DNA from: Sphaerosporella brunnea
Lineage: Eukaryota > Ascomycota > Pezizomycetes > Pezizales > Pyronemataceae
Assembly (NCBI GenBank): GCA_008704415.1
Contig: VXIS01000400.1
Coordinates: forward strand, 1 to 38,086
Length of the DNA stretch: 38,086 nt
Direction: 5' to 3'
Shown here: positions 30,356-38,086 of the stretch, piece after piece
How positions within the stretch are numbered: position 1 is the first letter of the stretch
How the letters are laid out: each line of letters starts with the position of its first letter
Notes under the pieces: model-generated
Database searches by the model: none
Told to the model about the DNA's origin: nothing
The model's input: only the letters and a program-made list of their open reading frames with translations
Position numbers and translations under genes: made by a program

Positions 30356-31262
30356 GTCCGGCTCCAATTTCTTTTTTTCAACTTGTACTTCAATTTTCAT
30401 GTGCAAAGTAAGTTTTTTTTGGGAATGTTCGTGGACACTCAGTGAATGTGTGCTCGTCATCGTCCCAATCGAAGCGCGCTCTTTAAATCTGTGGACAGTA
30501 AGAGACACGTATGTGCGACGTTTGATCAAAGTTGGCGAGTGCAGCACTCGGCATTTCCTGAACCGTCATCGGTTTATGTCTCCGCTGCTTTCTTTCCTAT
30601 GGCGCTTTATGTTATCCGTGATGTGTCTGCCAGCGATATCGACCAGGTGTTAGGGCGTCAGCCAATGTGGGGTTACGCTGAGATTTTTTCCCAACTGTAC
30701 CGGATCATTCTCCACTTTCAACATTCCCCACACCTTGGAATCCCCTCCTCTGCGAATACCAGTGGACCGTCCTGTCCTACCTGATTATCGGAAGTGTCGA
30801 CCCGCCGCACCACACACTGCTCATCACATTCCGCTCACCATCATCCTTGTACAACGTCAACCTGTCTCACCAGTGCGCGAAGCCAGCAGATCAACTTTCG
30901 TTCCCAACAGATGTCCTCAGACCTACAAGGCAATAACCACATAGGTCCAGGGGTTGTCTACTGCACCTGTTTGCACCAGGCAACGGCGCTTGAGTCGTGT
31001 CCCGGCTTTGCAAGCACCGTTAAATGAAATCTATGTGCCCCCTCGCTTCTGTAAAGATGTTCACTCCTGATAGTTAGGCAGAAATCAGCTGCGAGAGTAT
31101 ATCTAACCCAGTGTATACGTATACGTCACATACAAGCTGCCATGGGCGACCACCCAGCGCGAGCTCGTGGTCTGTGCGGCTCCTGGTGTGTGAATCGTCT
31201 CAGAATAAAACAGGCTGTTGTTATTGTCAATTCAAGGTGACACTGAGGACTGCTATCTCTGC
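30356..31262. other. Mostly no supported gene; weak ORF 30446-30784
   Basis: The plus frame 30446-30784 has some coding flavour (MALYVIRDVSASDIDQVLGR then WGYAEIFSQLYRIILHF), ending at a stop, with a Pro/Thr/Ser-rich continuation in other frames. No domain is recognised and no start or splice site can be fixed. The rest is short frames. Confidence 0.25.
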
Positions 31263-32290
31263 CTAGACCAAATGCGCATTCCCTCGCTCTCGCAGCCTCT
31301 CCGTTGCAATTATGAAGATCTCCAGCCACGCCAACGGAAACTTCTCTATAGATCCCTTGCGCAGTAGCCGGGCGTTACGCTCGACCGCACAGTGCACATC
31401 ATCTAGCACAGGCCTACACATCGCCGCGCAAAGATCAACCCACTGTGCCGTGAGTGGATCAATATCCCAATAGTCGTAGCTCTACAGAATTATCAAGGTC
31501 CAGGCTCAAACAATAGACCCTGTTCATGTCCTCCACGATGCTGTACTGGATTGCCCGCACGCGTGTGTGGGGTGCAAGCCTGTGCACGCAATGGTCTGGA
31601 CAAATGCCCTCACGGATGATGGTTCTTCCGGCCTGTGCAGCACGCTCTATTTCCATGTTATACTGCAGGTTTTGCAGGAACAGCAGGTCCGACCCAGCCG
31701 GCGTCAACCAGCTCAGCCACTGAAGCGGGAGCTCGCTGTCCATTTGGGACCTCCCTTTCTCAAGCAGGGCGTCTATCGGCCACTCCTCGAGCCTATTTGA
31801 CACCGCCGTCGGTGGGCCCAGGCGTTCTTGCAGGGCGATCTCGCGCATTGCATTCCGAATGATACTTTCGCCGTGCTGTTTCCACGCACGCCAGGCGTCG
31901 GGGCTGGCAAGCAGGTAATTGCGGATGTCGCGCGGCATATCCCTGCAAACCCACTCGCATCGTGTTTGTTGATCCAGTTGCGCATAAGCGATTTGTTGTC
32001 TGCCGAGTTCCTCAAGGTCATCTTCCAGGGTTGATGAAGGATCATATTCTGTGAGCCATGAGATAAAAGGGCCCTGCCAGTATCCAAACCTTGGCCCTAA
32101 ACCGTGCTCAAAACGCGCTGTGCGGCAAAACATGCTCTCCAGAAGCTCGAGGTGAATTTCAACTGGGCGCCGATCTAGCGGTCCCCCTGATAGTGCTGGC
32201 GAAGATGGACCCACCGGAGCACTGGCGGTGGATACTGGTAACGGCGTTGGTGTACGTGGCGGTTCCAGTTCAGTGTCGTCAATCTCTACT
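31263..32290 (-). CDS. Unrecognised hypothetical protein, about 330 aa, one frame change near its C-terminus
   Basis: The frame runs from about 32290 (VEIDDTELEPPRTPTPLP) through a Trp-rich helical region (FGYWQGPFISWLTEYDPSST, DMPRDIRNYLLASPDAWRAW) to LSLDLDNS. It ends at 31459 in the same frame, but clear coding continues two frames over: SYDYWDIDPLTAQWVDLCAA, LDDVHCAVERNARLLRKG, to a TAG at 31263-31265. Either a one-base indel or a very short intron (GTCTATTG..CTGTAG, about 38 nt) joins them. Upstream it merges with the coiled-coil segment at 32340-32602. Function unknown. The intact length and even composition argue for recent activity. Confidence 0.6.
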
Positions 32291-32299
32291 TTGCTGTCC

Positions 32300-32780
32300 C
32301 CACTTGGACTTCAGCCATCTCCACCTTGACTTTGGCTACCTCCGCCTTCACGTTGGCCGTTTGCACGTTCTGTTTGACAACATTGAAACGGCTGAGCGCG
32401 AATTTGAGCTCGGCTGTTGTGGCCGGATCTCGGCCGCCTCAATCTCCTGGTCGACGGCCTGCCTCTCCGCGACGGGCTTCCGTGCAGCTGCTTTCTCTCG
32501 CTTCGCATTGGCTACCAGCTCCTCATCCACCTTCTTCCGTAGAATCAGGTGGAGAGAGTGCAGAGCTGTGAGCTTCAGGTCGTAAGTGTCGACACCGAAC
32601 ATCTCACTACGGTAGCATCAATTTGTATCAGGGATGATGGTGAATTCGAACAATAGGATGCGGAACGTAGGCAGGCCCGATAAGCTTCTGGGTAGTGTTC
32701 CAGCGCCACCGGCAGCTTGGGGACCTGTTCGGAGTCGACGCCGAGCCCATTGAAGAGTTGTTTGTAGCTACGGCTGCAGT
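32300..32780 (-). pseudogene. N-terminal part of the 31.3-kb gene, homologous to the 29-kb gag remnant
   Basis: Minus-strand frames read YKQLFNGLGVDSEQVPKL (near 32760), TFRILLFEFTIIPDTN (stop) CYRSE, then FGVDTYDLKLTALHSLHL and a coiled coil (NAKREKAAARKPVAERQAV). These match YQELFAALGVDPAQIPNL, TFRVVLVHTTIIADANRCC and LGVDTIDIELPALHALHLV of the 29-kb locus in the same order. Another frame continues as TTAELKFALSRFNVVKQNV and KAEVAKVKVEMAEVQVGTA into the downstream gene. At least two frame changes and one stop occur. Confidence 0.65.
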
Positions 32781-32819
32781 GGCGGGGTCGCGGGGGTTGC
32801 GGGGGTCGCTTCAGAAGCG

Positions 32820-33684
32820 TCAGCAGTGGGAGCGTGCGCGCCGAAGCGATGCGGCCACGATGTTGGTGGAGCGACGCAGGACAGGAACCAAACGATTGAC
32901 TAAGCTATCGACAACCGAGGCCACATCATGGCTAAGGCCAGCTGCGACTGGCAACATTTCATTTCGCCCAGAGGCGTCGATGGCGGCGATGCGGATATCG
33001 AGGCAGGTAGGTGTTATGTTAGCCGGGTACAGTGTGATGGTTGCAGTGCAGCCAAGCCTCGTCTCACCAACAGCACGATCCAGACAAGCTTGACTGGCGG
33101 GCACTCGTTGGTTTCTTGCGGCCAGAATTGACGAGGGTTAGCATTAGGGTTAGTTCACGAGCTAAAACGTGAGGTGAAATGAAGCCCTCCAGGTCCGTGT
33201 GAAAAGATTACTGGTACCCGTTGCGGATCTGTCTGTGCTTCTTTTTTATTTTTGATTTCACACAATTTCACGTGTTGCGCGTTGTATAGTTTAATCATTC
33301 CTGCGCCTTTTTGCCTTTATACAATGGTCACGAGTCTTTGTCAGTCCGCAGGTTACAACATCTTGCGGGTAGTCCTACTTCCCCTCTACCTCTGGCTTTT
33401 TCTTTGATTTGGTTTAGCAGGTATGAGGTTTAAGCAGGCTGCCAGGCAATACAGCAACCGCAGCTTCGAAACCAGAAGAGTTGCCATATTTTAGCATGGA
33501 AACGCATTCCCGCGGCGCCTTCAGGTAAACACAACCTACCAGGAACGTTGACTCCCTCGTGGGTTCATTGTATCTGAGAAACATGCCAGCCAGGATCCTA
33601 TTCCTCGATGGCGGGTTGTAAACCGTGGGTTGTAAACCGTGGGTTTCAACCTCCCCATGAAGGATTCCTTGGAGCTCAAGGATA
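32820..33684. other. No supported gene
   Basis: A minus frame 33104-32820 (94 codons) lies upstream of the 31.3-kb gene and could contribute to its 5' region (DVASVVDSLVNRLVPVLRRS), but nothing fixes it. At 33134-33152 there is GGGTTAGCATTAGGGTTAG, a short telomere-like run. A T-rich stretch follows at 33239. Confidence 0.35.
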
Positions 33685-34052
33685 GCACTGTGCGTAAGTA
33701 GAGCTGTGCACGGGTTAGGGTCGGGGCACGGGTGGGCGGACCGCGACGAGATAGGCCTGGGCAGGGCAAGGTGCACCGGGGCGGGCCGGGCGCACCGGGG
33801 TGCAGTGGGGTGACCGGGATTGGGCGGGGTTATCGGGTGTGGGGGGGTATCGCCTCGGCGGCGTGTATGTGCACCATTTGGGTGGCTGCAGTTCTGATGC
33901 GGTGGCTGGGACAGCAACGGGGTGGCCAGGGTATCGACGGGGCGCCTGGGGCGCGGCGGGGTGAATTGAGGCACATCGAGGCGGTCGCCACTGCGTCGCG
34001 CTCCGTTCCCCATTGGGGGGCCCCGACACGTGCACAGCACTATGCGTAGGTG
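33685..34052 (+). mobile_element. Flavour-C GC-rich island, copy 3, with inverted ends and flanking direct repeats
   Basis: The island begins GAGCTGTGCACGGG and ends CGTGCACAGC: 33703-33712 and 34029-34038 are a perfect 10-bp inverted repeat. It is flanked by GCACTGTGCGTAAGTA (33685-33700) and GCACTATGCGTAGGTG (34037-34052), which match at 13 of 16 positions, all differences being A/G. The body is imperfect CGGGG/GGTGGCCGGG iterations. The geometry is that of an inserted element with a target duplication. Confidence 0.65.
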
Positions 34053-34365
34053 CGCTTGAACATTTTCTGGTGGGTAGAGAATATGTGTTTTACTGTGGGG
34101 AATGCTCCGGAAATATAGTACGAACGCTCTTGAGCACCTCAAGCTTGTAAAAACACAACGCTTTGAATCGACATTCGCTACTCGTACCAGTGGCCGCCCT
34201 GCCCACCCCTCCCCCGCCGCAACGCAACTAGTGTGATCGTCTTCAAGTAGCAGGATGTGGCCAAACGAACAATCCAACCCACACTACCGGGATCTCTCTG
34301 TGTATACTGTATCCTCCGATGAGCGTAATCTTCATTCAGTATGAGGCATTAGCAACAATATGAGC
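34053..34365. other. No supported gene
   Basis: Nothing beyond short frames and parts of a spurious long minus frame through the GC-rich island. Confidence 0.35.
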
Positions 34366-34369
34366 CTAA

Positions 34370-34916
34370 CCATCTCGCTTCTGGGTGTCAATCGCACCCA
34401 AGCCTGTTCAGTATCTCGGTAAACAATCTCTCTGGTTTCCGGTACAATGGCACCAATACGGAATTCATCCTCGTTGCATGGCACCCTCTCACTCACTCAC
34501 AGATAGAGCTTGATGGACGGCTGAGCTCTCGGGCTGACCATGGGAGGGTTTGAAGGCGATTCATTGCCGATGTGGAAGAGGATGCTAGTATCGCATTACG
34601 ATGCTTGGAGAAGTGAAATATCTGGAGTATGAGGGATGAGCACCAATACGAGTCTTACCACCTCCCTTCTGGCTGTTAACCGAGCCCAAGCCTGTTCCGT
34701 ATCTAGGTAAACCATCTCGGTGGATTCCAGTACAATCGCACCAAGGCGGACGTAATAAAAGTTGCATGGCAACCTCCTAGTCGCCAACAGATAGAGCATG
34801 TGCTACGGCTTAGCTCTCAGGATGGCCGCGTGGGTGTTTGAAGGCGATTCATTGCCGAAATGGACAAGGATGCTGGTACGCGTATCGCAAGGCGACGCTT
34901 GTGGAAGTGAAATATG
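34370..34916. repeat. Tandem duplication of about 280 bp over the 3' end of the 34.8-kb gene
   Basis: The left copy (about 34367-34621) and right copy (about 34647-34916) share CCCAAGCCTGTTC, GTTGCATGGCA, AACAGATAGAGC or near matches, TTTGAAGGCGATTCATTGCC, GAGGATGCT/AGGATGCT and GAAGTGAAATAT. The right copy contains the last about 40 codons of the minus-strand gene. The left copy is decayed. Confidence 0.75.
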
Positions 34917-36034
34917 CACCGTGTCCTCAGGAACAGTTGCTGCCGGTGACAGTGGTTTTGGCACGGGATTGAGCTCGCCCGGTCGGCTCTCACGGCCGTT
35001 GTTCATTGAAGGCGGGAGAATTTTGACCGGCGACAGTGGTTTTGACGCAGGATTAAGCTCGCACGATCTGCTCTCACGGCCGTTATCCATGCTGCGGGTT
35101 TCATTGTCACACTTGGCTCGAACCGACCGCCATGGAGGGAGGCGTATTTCGTGGTGATGCGCCTCCGCCAGCCGGGTTTGACCGTGAAAATCGCCATTTG
35201 GCCTATCAGAGACCTGGTTGCTGAGTTGCTCGTCGATCCCGGTGTCAATCCCGTTCACGGACCATTTGCCACCACCAAAATGGCCGAATTCCTTGTCGTC
35301 CTGGGCGTCTTCGTGATCCATGTCTGTTTCGACAGCTTGTTGCTGAGCTGGGGGCTCAGGAAGGCGTATTACGCGGTGATGTGCCTCTGCCAGCCGGGTT
35401 GGCCCGTTCAAATCGCCATTTGGCATATCAGTGACCTGGTTGCTGAGTTGCTCATCGATCTCGGTGTGACTCTCGTTCACTGACCATTTGCCTCCACAGA
35501 AATGGAGCAATTCCTTGTCCTCATCCTCGTTCTCCATGTCAGTTTTGAGAGCCTGTTGCTCAGCATACGGCGGCTCAGTCGGCGCAGCCGGAGTGTCCCC
35601 ATCACTGGACGTGTGATCATTCTCCTTGTCCTTTGAATTCTGATCTTCCTCCTCATCGTGCTACAGTGATCAGCCGACGCCAAGACCACGGTTCCAAAAC
35701 AACTTACCAAGTCTCCCTTGGACTTCCTCTCCTGTACGACCCTCATATTTCCAACATTATCCAAGTAGAGTCTGTGCACCAGTGAGTCGACAGCCGTGGT
35801 AGGGATCACCTTCTTCCTTTTCAGGTCCGCGTTCAACTGTGCGGTAACCGTCGCGACGAGCTTGCGCATCTCCTTCGTGCCCCACGTGCTGTACTTTTGA
35901 GTCAGTTTGAAGCCGTGCTGCTTGCAAAGGTCCTGCACCTCGCAGTACATGATGAGGCTGGCAAGCTTGTCGCCGGGCGGAATCTCCAGCTGCTCGAACA
36001 TCCAGTCGTGACCTTTGTACCGCGGCAGCTGCAC
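34803..36034 (-). CDS. Unrecognised two-exon gene with internal repeats
   Basis: Exon A ends at 35708 (YKGHDWMFEQLEIPPGDKLA; KLVATVTAQLNADLKRKKVI). The intron is 35707-35661 (47 nt, GTAAGT..TGTAG). Exon B is 35660-34803 and starts HDEEEDQNSKDKENDHTSSD, in phase. Exon B holds two copies of an about 63-aa unit (GGKWSVNESHTEIDEQLSNQ / GGKWSVNGIDTGIDEQLSNQ) and two of an about 25-aa unit (NGRESRSCELNPASKPLSP / NGRESRPGELNPVPKPLSP). The frame is open upstream to about 36241 with no in-frame ATG before 36001, so the start is unresolved (an upstream exon or a frameshift). The N-terminal half looks globular, the C-terminal half disordered. No family is recognised. Confidence 0.68.
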
Positions 36035-36402
36035 GACGTGCGCCTTCTTGGTGAGCGCTGCGTCCTGCGTGCTGCGCGTGCGTTTCGTGGTTCTTGCTCG
36101 CGTGTCGGTTATGTTCCCTCGCGGAGTGGGGTTGCGCTGTGCTGGTAGATTGACTGGTGGCGAGGGTTGTTGTTGGTGGTGGGATGCAGTGTTGATGTTG
36201 TTTGGTTTTTTGTCATTGAGGGTTGGTTGGCATGGCCAGAGTCACGGTGAACGACCCGAACTCTCACCCTACGTATCGACATGGGACTTTCTGATGATCC
36301 AGATTTGCCCCAGATTGACGGCGCCACATGCACCGCCCCGCAACAATCGAAGCATATCTGGTGGCAATGTATTTTATTCAAGGGAAATGTATGTCTGTAC
36401 AA

Positions 36403-36924
36403 CAGCGTGCCCGGTCCCCGCTATCACCGTCCTGCGAGCCAGAATGCGTATTCTATCAGCATCAGGATTCTACCATACTCAATGAGAGACGCGGTCTGTA
36501 TAGAATAGGCGATCGGGTTCTACCATAATTGATACGGCATGCGGCGACCGGCGACAGCAGACTACGCGACTGCCAGAATAAGAGACTGCTTGGCGACAAC
36601 TCCTACGTGTGGTATGTAATCGGGCGGTGTAGATCCTGGCCAGCCGCGCTGGCGGACCGCCATCAACCATCATCGATTGGTGGCTCACGGGACCCAAAAA
36701 GGCTTTTGTACCGTCCGTTCGGTCCCGTCCTGACTCTCGACCGAACTGGATCGCAAGTGACGATCCAGTCTTCAAGGAACACCAGGGCCGCCAGTCTTTT
36801 TGGTACTGCGGCCTCGACCGCCTGCAGTCAACCCTTATGTTGCGCAATATCAGTTGCTGATTTTCTACAAATACATGACTGCTATCCCGCCGTCTAATCA
36901 TTGCATTATTCTGCTCTCCCGGTC
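36403..36924. other. No supported gene
   Basis: Frames up to 140 codons lack domains and overlap on both strands. The interval lies downstream of the hAT fragment and may be part of its decayed 3' region. Confidence 0.35.
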
Positions 36925-37313
36925 CTACTCTTCCACCCTCCCAGCCTTCTGTTTTCCTTTCTCAAGCTCCGCTGTGGACAGTGCCTCAAGCATTTCATCA
37001 AGCTCCTGTGGTTGGCAATACTTGGCGGAGATCAATCCATGGCGCGGCCAGATTTTCAAACACTCAAGAGCGCTGATAGCGTGGTCGCTCAGGATGCACC
37101 GGCAATTGGTAATGGTCAATTTGGCGCTGCTGACGACGCGCTCCGGCTCGCCGGACATGCCTGCTATATTCAGATATTCAAATGCCATGCACTCCAGATC
37201 CTTGCGGCGGGACTCTGTGTGCTTTGCCGCCCAATATTTAATAACATCCTGCACAGCCTGCTCATCAACCAGTACTTCATTTTGAGATGAGGGACTTTGT
37301 GGTGGCGAAGTGG
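36925..37313 (-). pseudogene. hAT transposase C-terminal dimerisation domain fragment
   Basis: The minus frame after a TGA near 37316 reads QNEVLVDEQAVQDVIKYWAA, then LECMAFEYLNIAGMSGEPER, VVSSAKLTITNCRCILSD and HAISALECLKIW. This is the hAT dimerisation pattern (WW.., L..A..YL.I...S...ER.FS.A, ..R..L.......L.CL..W). The motif SEPER replaces the usual S.PSER. A Glu/Lys/Gln-rich tail ends at 36925. The RNase H-like catalytic domain and zinc finger are absent, so it is an inactive remnant. Confidence 0.8.
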
Positions 37314-37460
37314 TTCAAATTTTATCACCGTGGCTAAGAAAGGGTCCACCGTGGCTAAAAAAGGGTAAAGTGGGCCCACCAATTTAAAGGATCTGCCAAT
37401 TGTCAGGGTCCACCGCGGCAAACGGACTTGCGGAGTGCGGGTATCATTATACATATTACC
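37314..37460. repeat. Short repeats built on CACCG(T/C)GGC(T/A)A
   Basis: TTTATCACCGTGGCTAAGAA, GTCCACCGTGGCTAAAAAAG and GTCCACCGCGGCAAACGG form an irregular triplicate. Origin unknown. Confidence 0.5.
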
Positions 37461-37500
37461 ACCTTACTAACAATCCAGTCTACTGCAGTCGACTACAGTC

Positions 37501-37950
37501 TTGCCCCATCCCTGGTACTTGCAGCCTGGATCAGACTGGGTTGTGGATGTCCTCCGCCATGGCGGACTGGATCTGATCGTGGCATTCGGTCCGATCCGGT
37601 CTGCAGTCCTGGATGGACCGTACGGAACACGGACCCAAATGTTGGCCGGCGGACAAGTCTGCAATCTGATTGGTGATGGTGCGCTCCATGATGAGCGTCA
37701 TGTTCCAATCGGTGCATAAGATGGTGAGGCCATTCTCTCAGGAATGAACCACTTGCAGGGGCTGCTCCTTTCATATGATAACTACCTCTCCGACAAGGAG
37801 ATCGCAGCGCTGCCAGACCATTCTTTTGGCGGTGTCTTCTTCCTCCAAATGGGCAGCCCTGTCAAGGCGGGCCCGCGGGTTTCCACCATTTCCTTGTGGC
37901 CATCGCCTCCAGCTGGGCGCATCTACAGCCGCTGCGCATACCAACCTTAA
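37501..37950 (+). pseudogene. Weak coding frame with one stop, unrecognised
   Basis: A plus frame reads MLAGGQVCNLIGDGALHDER, TAA at 37717-37719, then GMNHLQGLLLSYDNYLSDKE and IAALPDHSFGGVFFLQMGS in the same frame. It may be a fragment of a gene. No domain is recognised and the TAA breaks it. The remaining sequence to 38086 shows nothing. Confidence 0.3.
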
Positions 37951-38086
37951 GCTACACAAAATCGATAATTGTAACTCTTGGGGTGCGGGAGAAAGACTCG
38001 CGCGGAGCAAATCAGAGGTGCCTTCATGCTATAGATTCAGTGGTACCTGAGTAGGGTTTGGTGAGCCTGGGTATCCTTCGCGGCCT

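Noticed and set aside
33414..34277. 287-codon minus-strand ORF
   Set aside because: Its middle third is the flavour-C GC island, which lacks A/T-rich stop codons and so stays open by composition. The ends show no domain.
36640..37680. Subterminal inverted motifs of a full hAT element around the transposase fragment
   Set aside because: GGATC/GACCG-type words occur on both sides, but no terminal inverted repeat pair or 8-bp target duplication could be matched by eye.
1..38086. CRISPR arrays, tRNA and rRNA genes, bacterial operons
   Set aside because: No regularly spaced identical repeats with unique spacers, no tRNA B-box in context with a cloverleaf, and no rRNA-like segments were found on reading both strands.

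Overview
The window looks like a gene-poor, repeat-rich stretch of a filamentous fungal genome, most likely a basidiomycete (Agaricomycete). The evidence is short spliceable introns (44-48 nt, GT..AG, CTAAC-like branch sites), Ty1/copia, non-LTR and hAT transposon remains, CCHC gag fragments, and no operons or bacterial signals. The order or genus cannot be fixed from the sequence. I found no tRNA, rRNA or CRISPR.

Layout. 1-1739: degenerate sequence, possibly an old LTR-element remnant. 1740-6827: a full-length Ty1/copia retrotransposon with two 259-bp LTRs, a primer site matching the anticodon arm of initiator tRNA-Met (half-tRNA priming), a polypurine tract, and one polyprotein frame with no frameshift but seven in-frame stops. 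7.5-11 kb: a broken hypothetical gene ended by a GC-rich island, a pair of hairpin MITEs, a LINE 3' end and a CCHC gag fragment. 11.6-14.6 kb: a pseudogene, GAGC-rich islands and two LINE fragments. 15.0-16.1 kb: a spliced hypothetical gene on the minus strand. 17-24 kb: an inverted pair of GAGAC-rich islands and an old direct segmental duplication (about 18.3-19.65 and 22.1-24.0 kb), with two unrecognised genes on opposite strands in between (19.8-21.1 kb). 26-30.4 kb: fragments of other copia elements in both orientations, a 188-bp tandem repeat that encodes coiled coil on the minus strand, a MITE, and a gag-protease remnant. 31.2-32.8 kb: a decayed minus-strand gene whose N-terminus is related to the 29-kb remnant. 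33.7-34.05 kb: a GC-rich island with terminal inverted repeats and flanking direct repeats. 34.4-36.2 kb: a spliced minus-strand gene with internal repeats. 36.9-37.3 kb: the C-terminal domain of a hAT transposase.

The most unusual theme is a set of GC-rich low-complexity islands of three flavours (A: CGAGC, B: CGAGAC, C: CGGGG). Members of each flavour start with a conserved leader, and the three leaders resemble one another around CACGAG/CACGGG. In each flavour the body looks like an imperfect iteration of the leader's last motif. One C island interrupts one copy of the segmental duplication but not the other, and another has inverted ends and a 16-bp imperfect direct repeat, so at least flavour C behaves like an inserted element.
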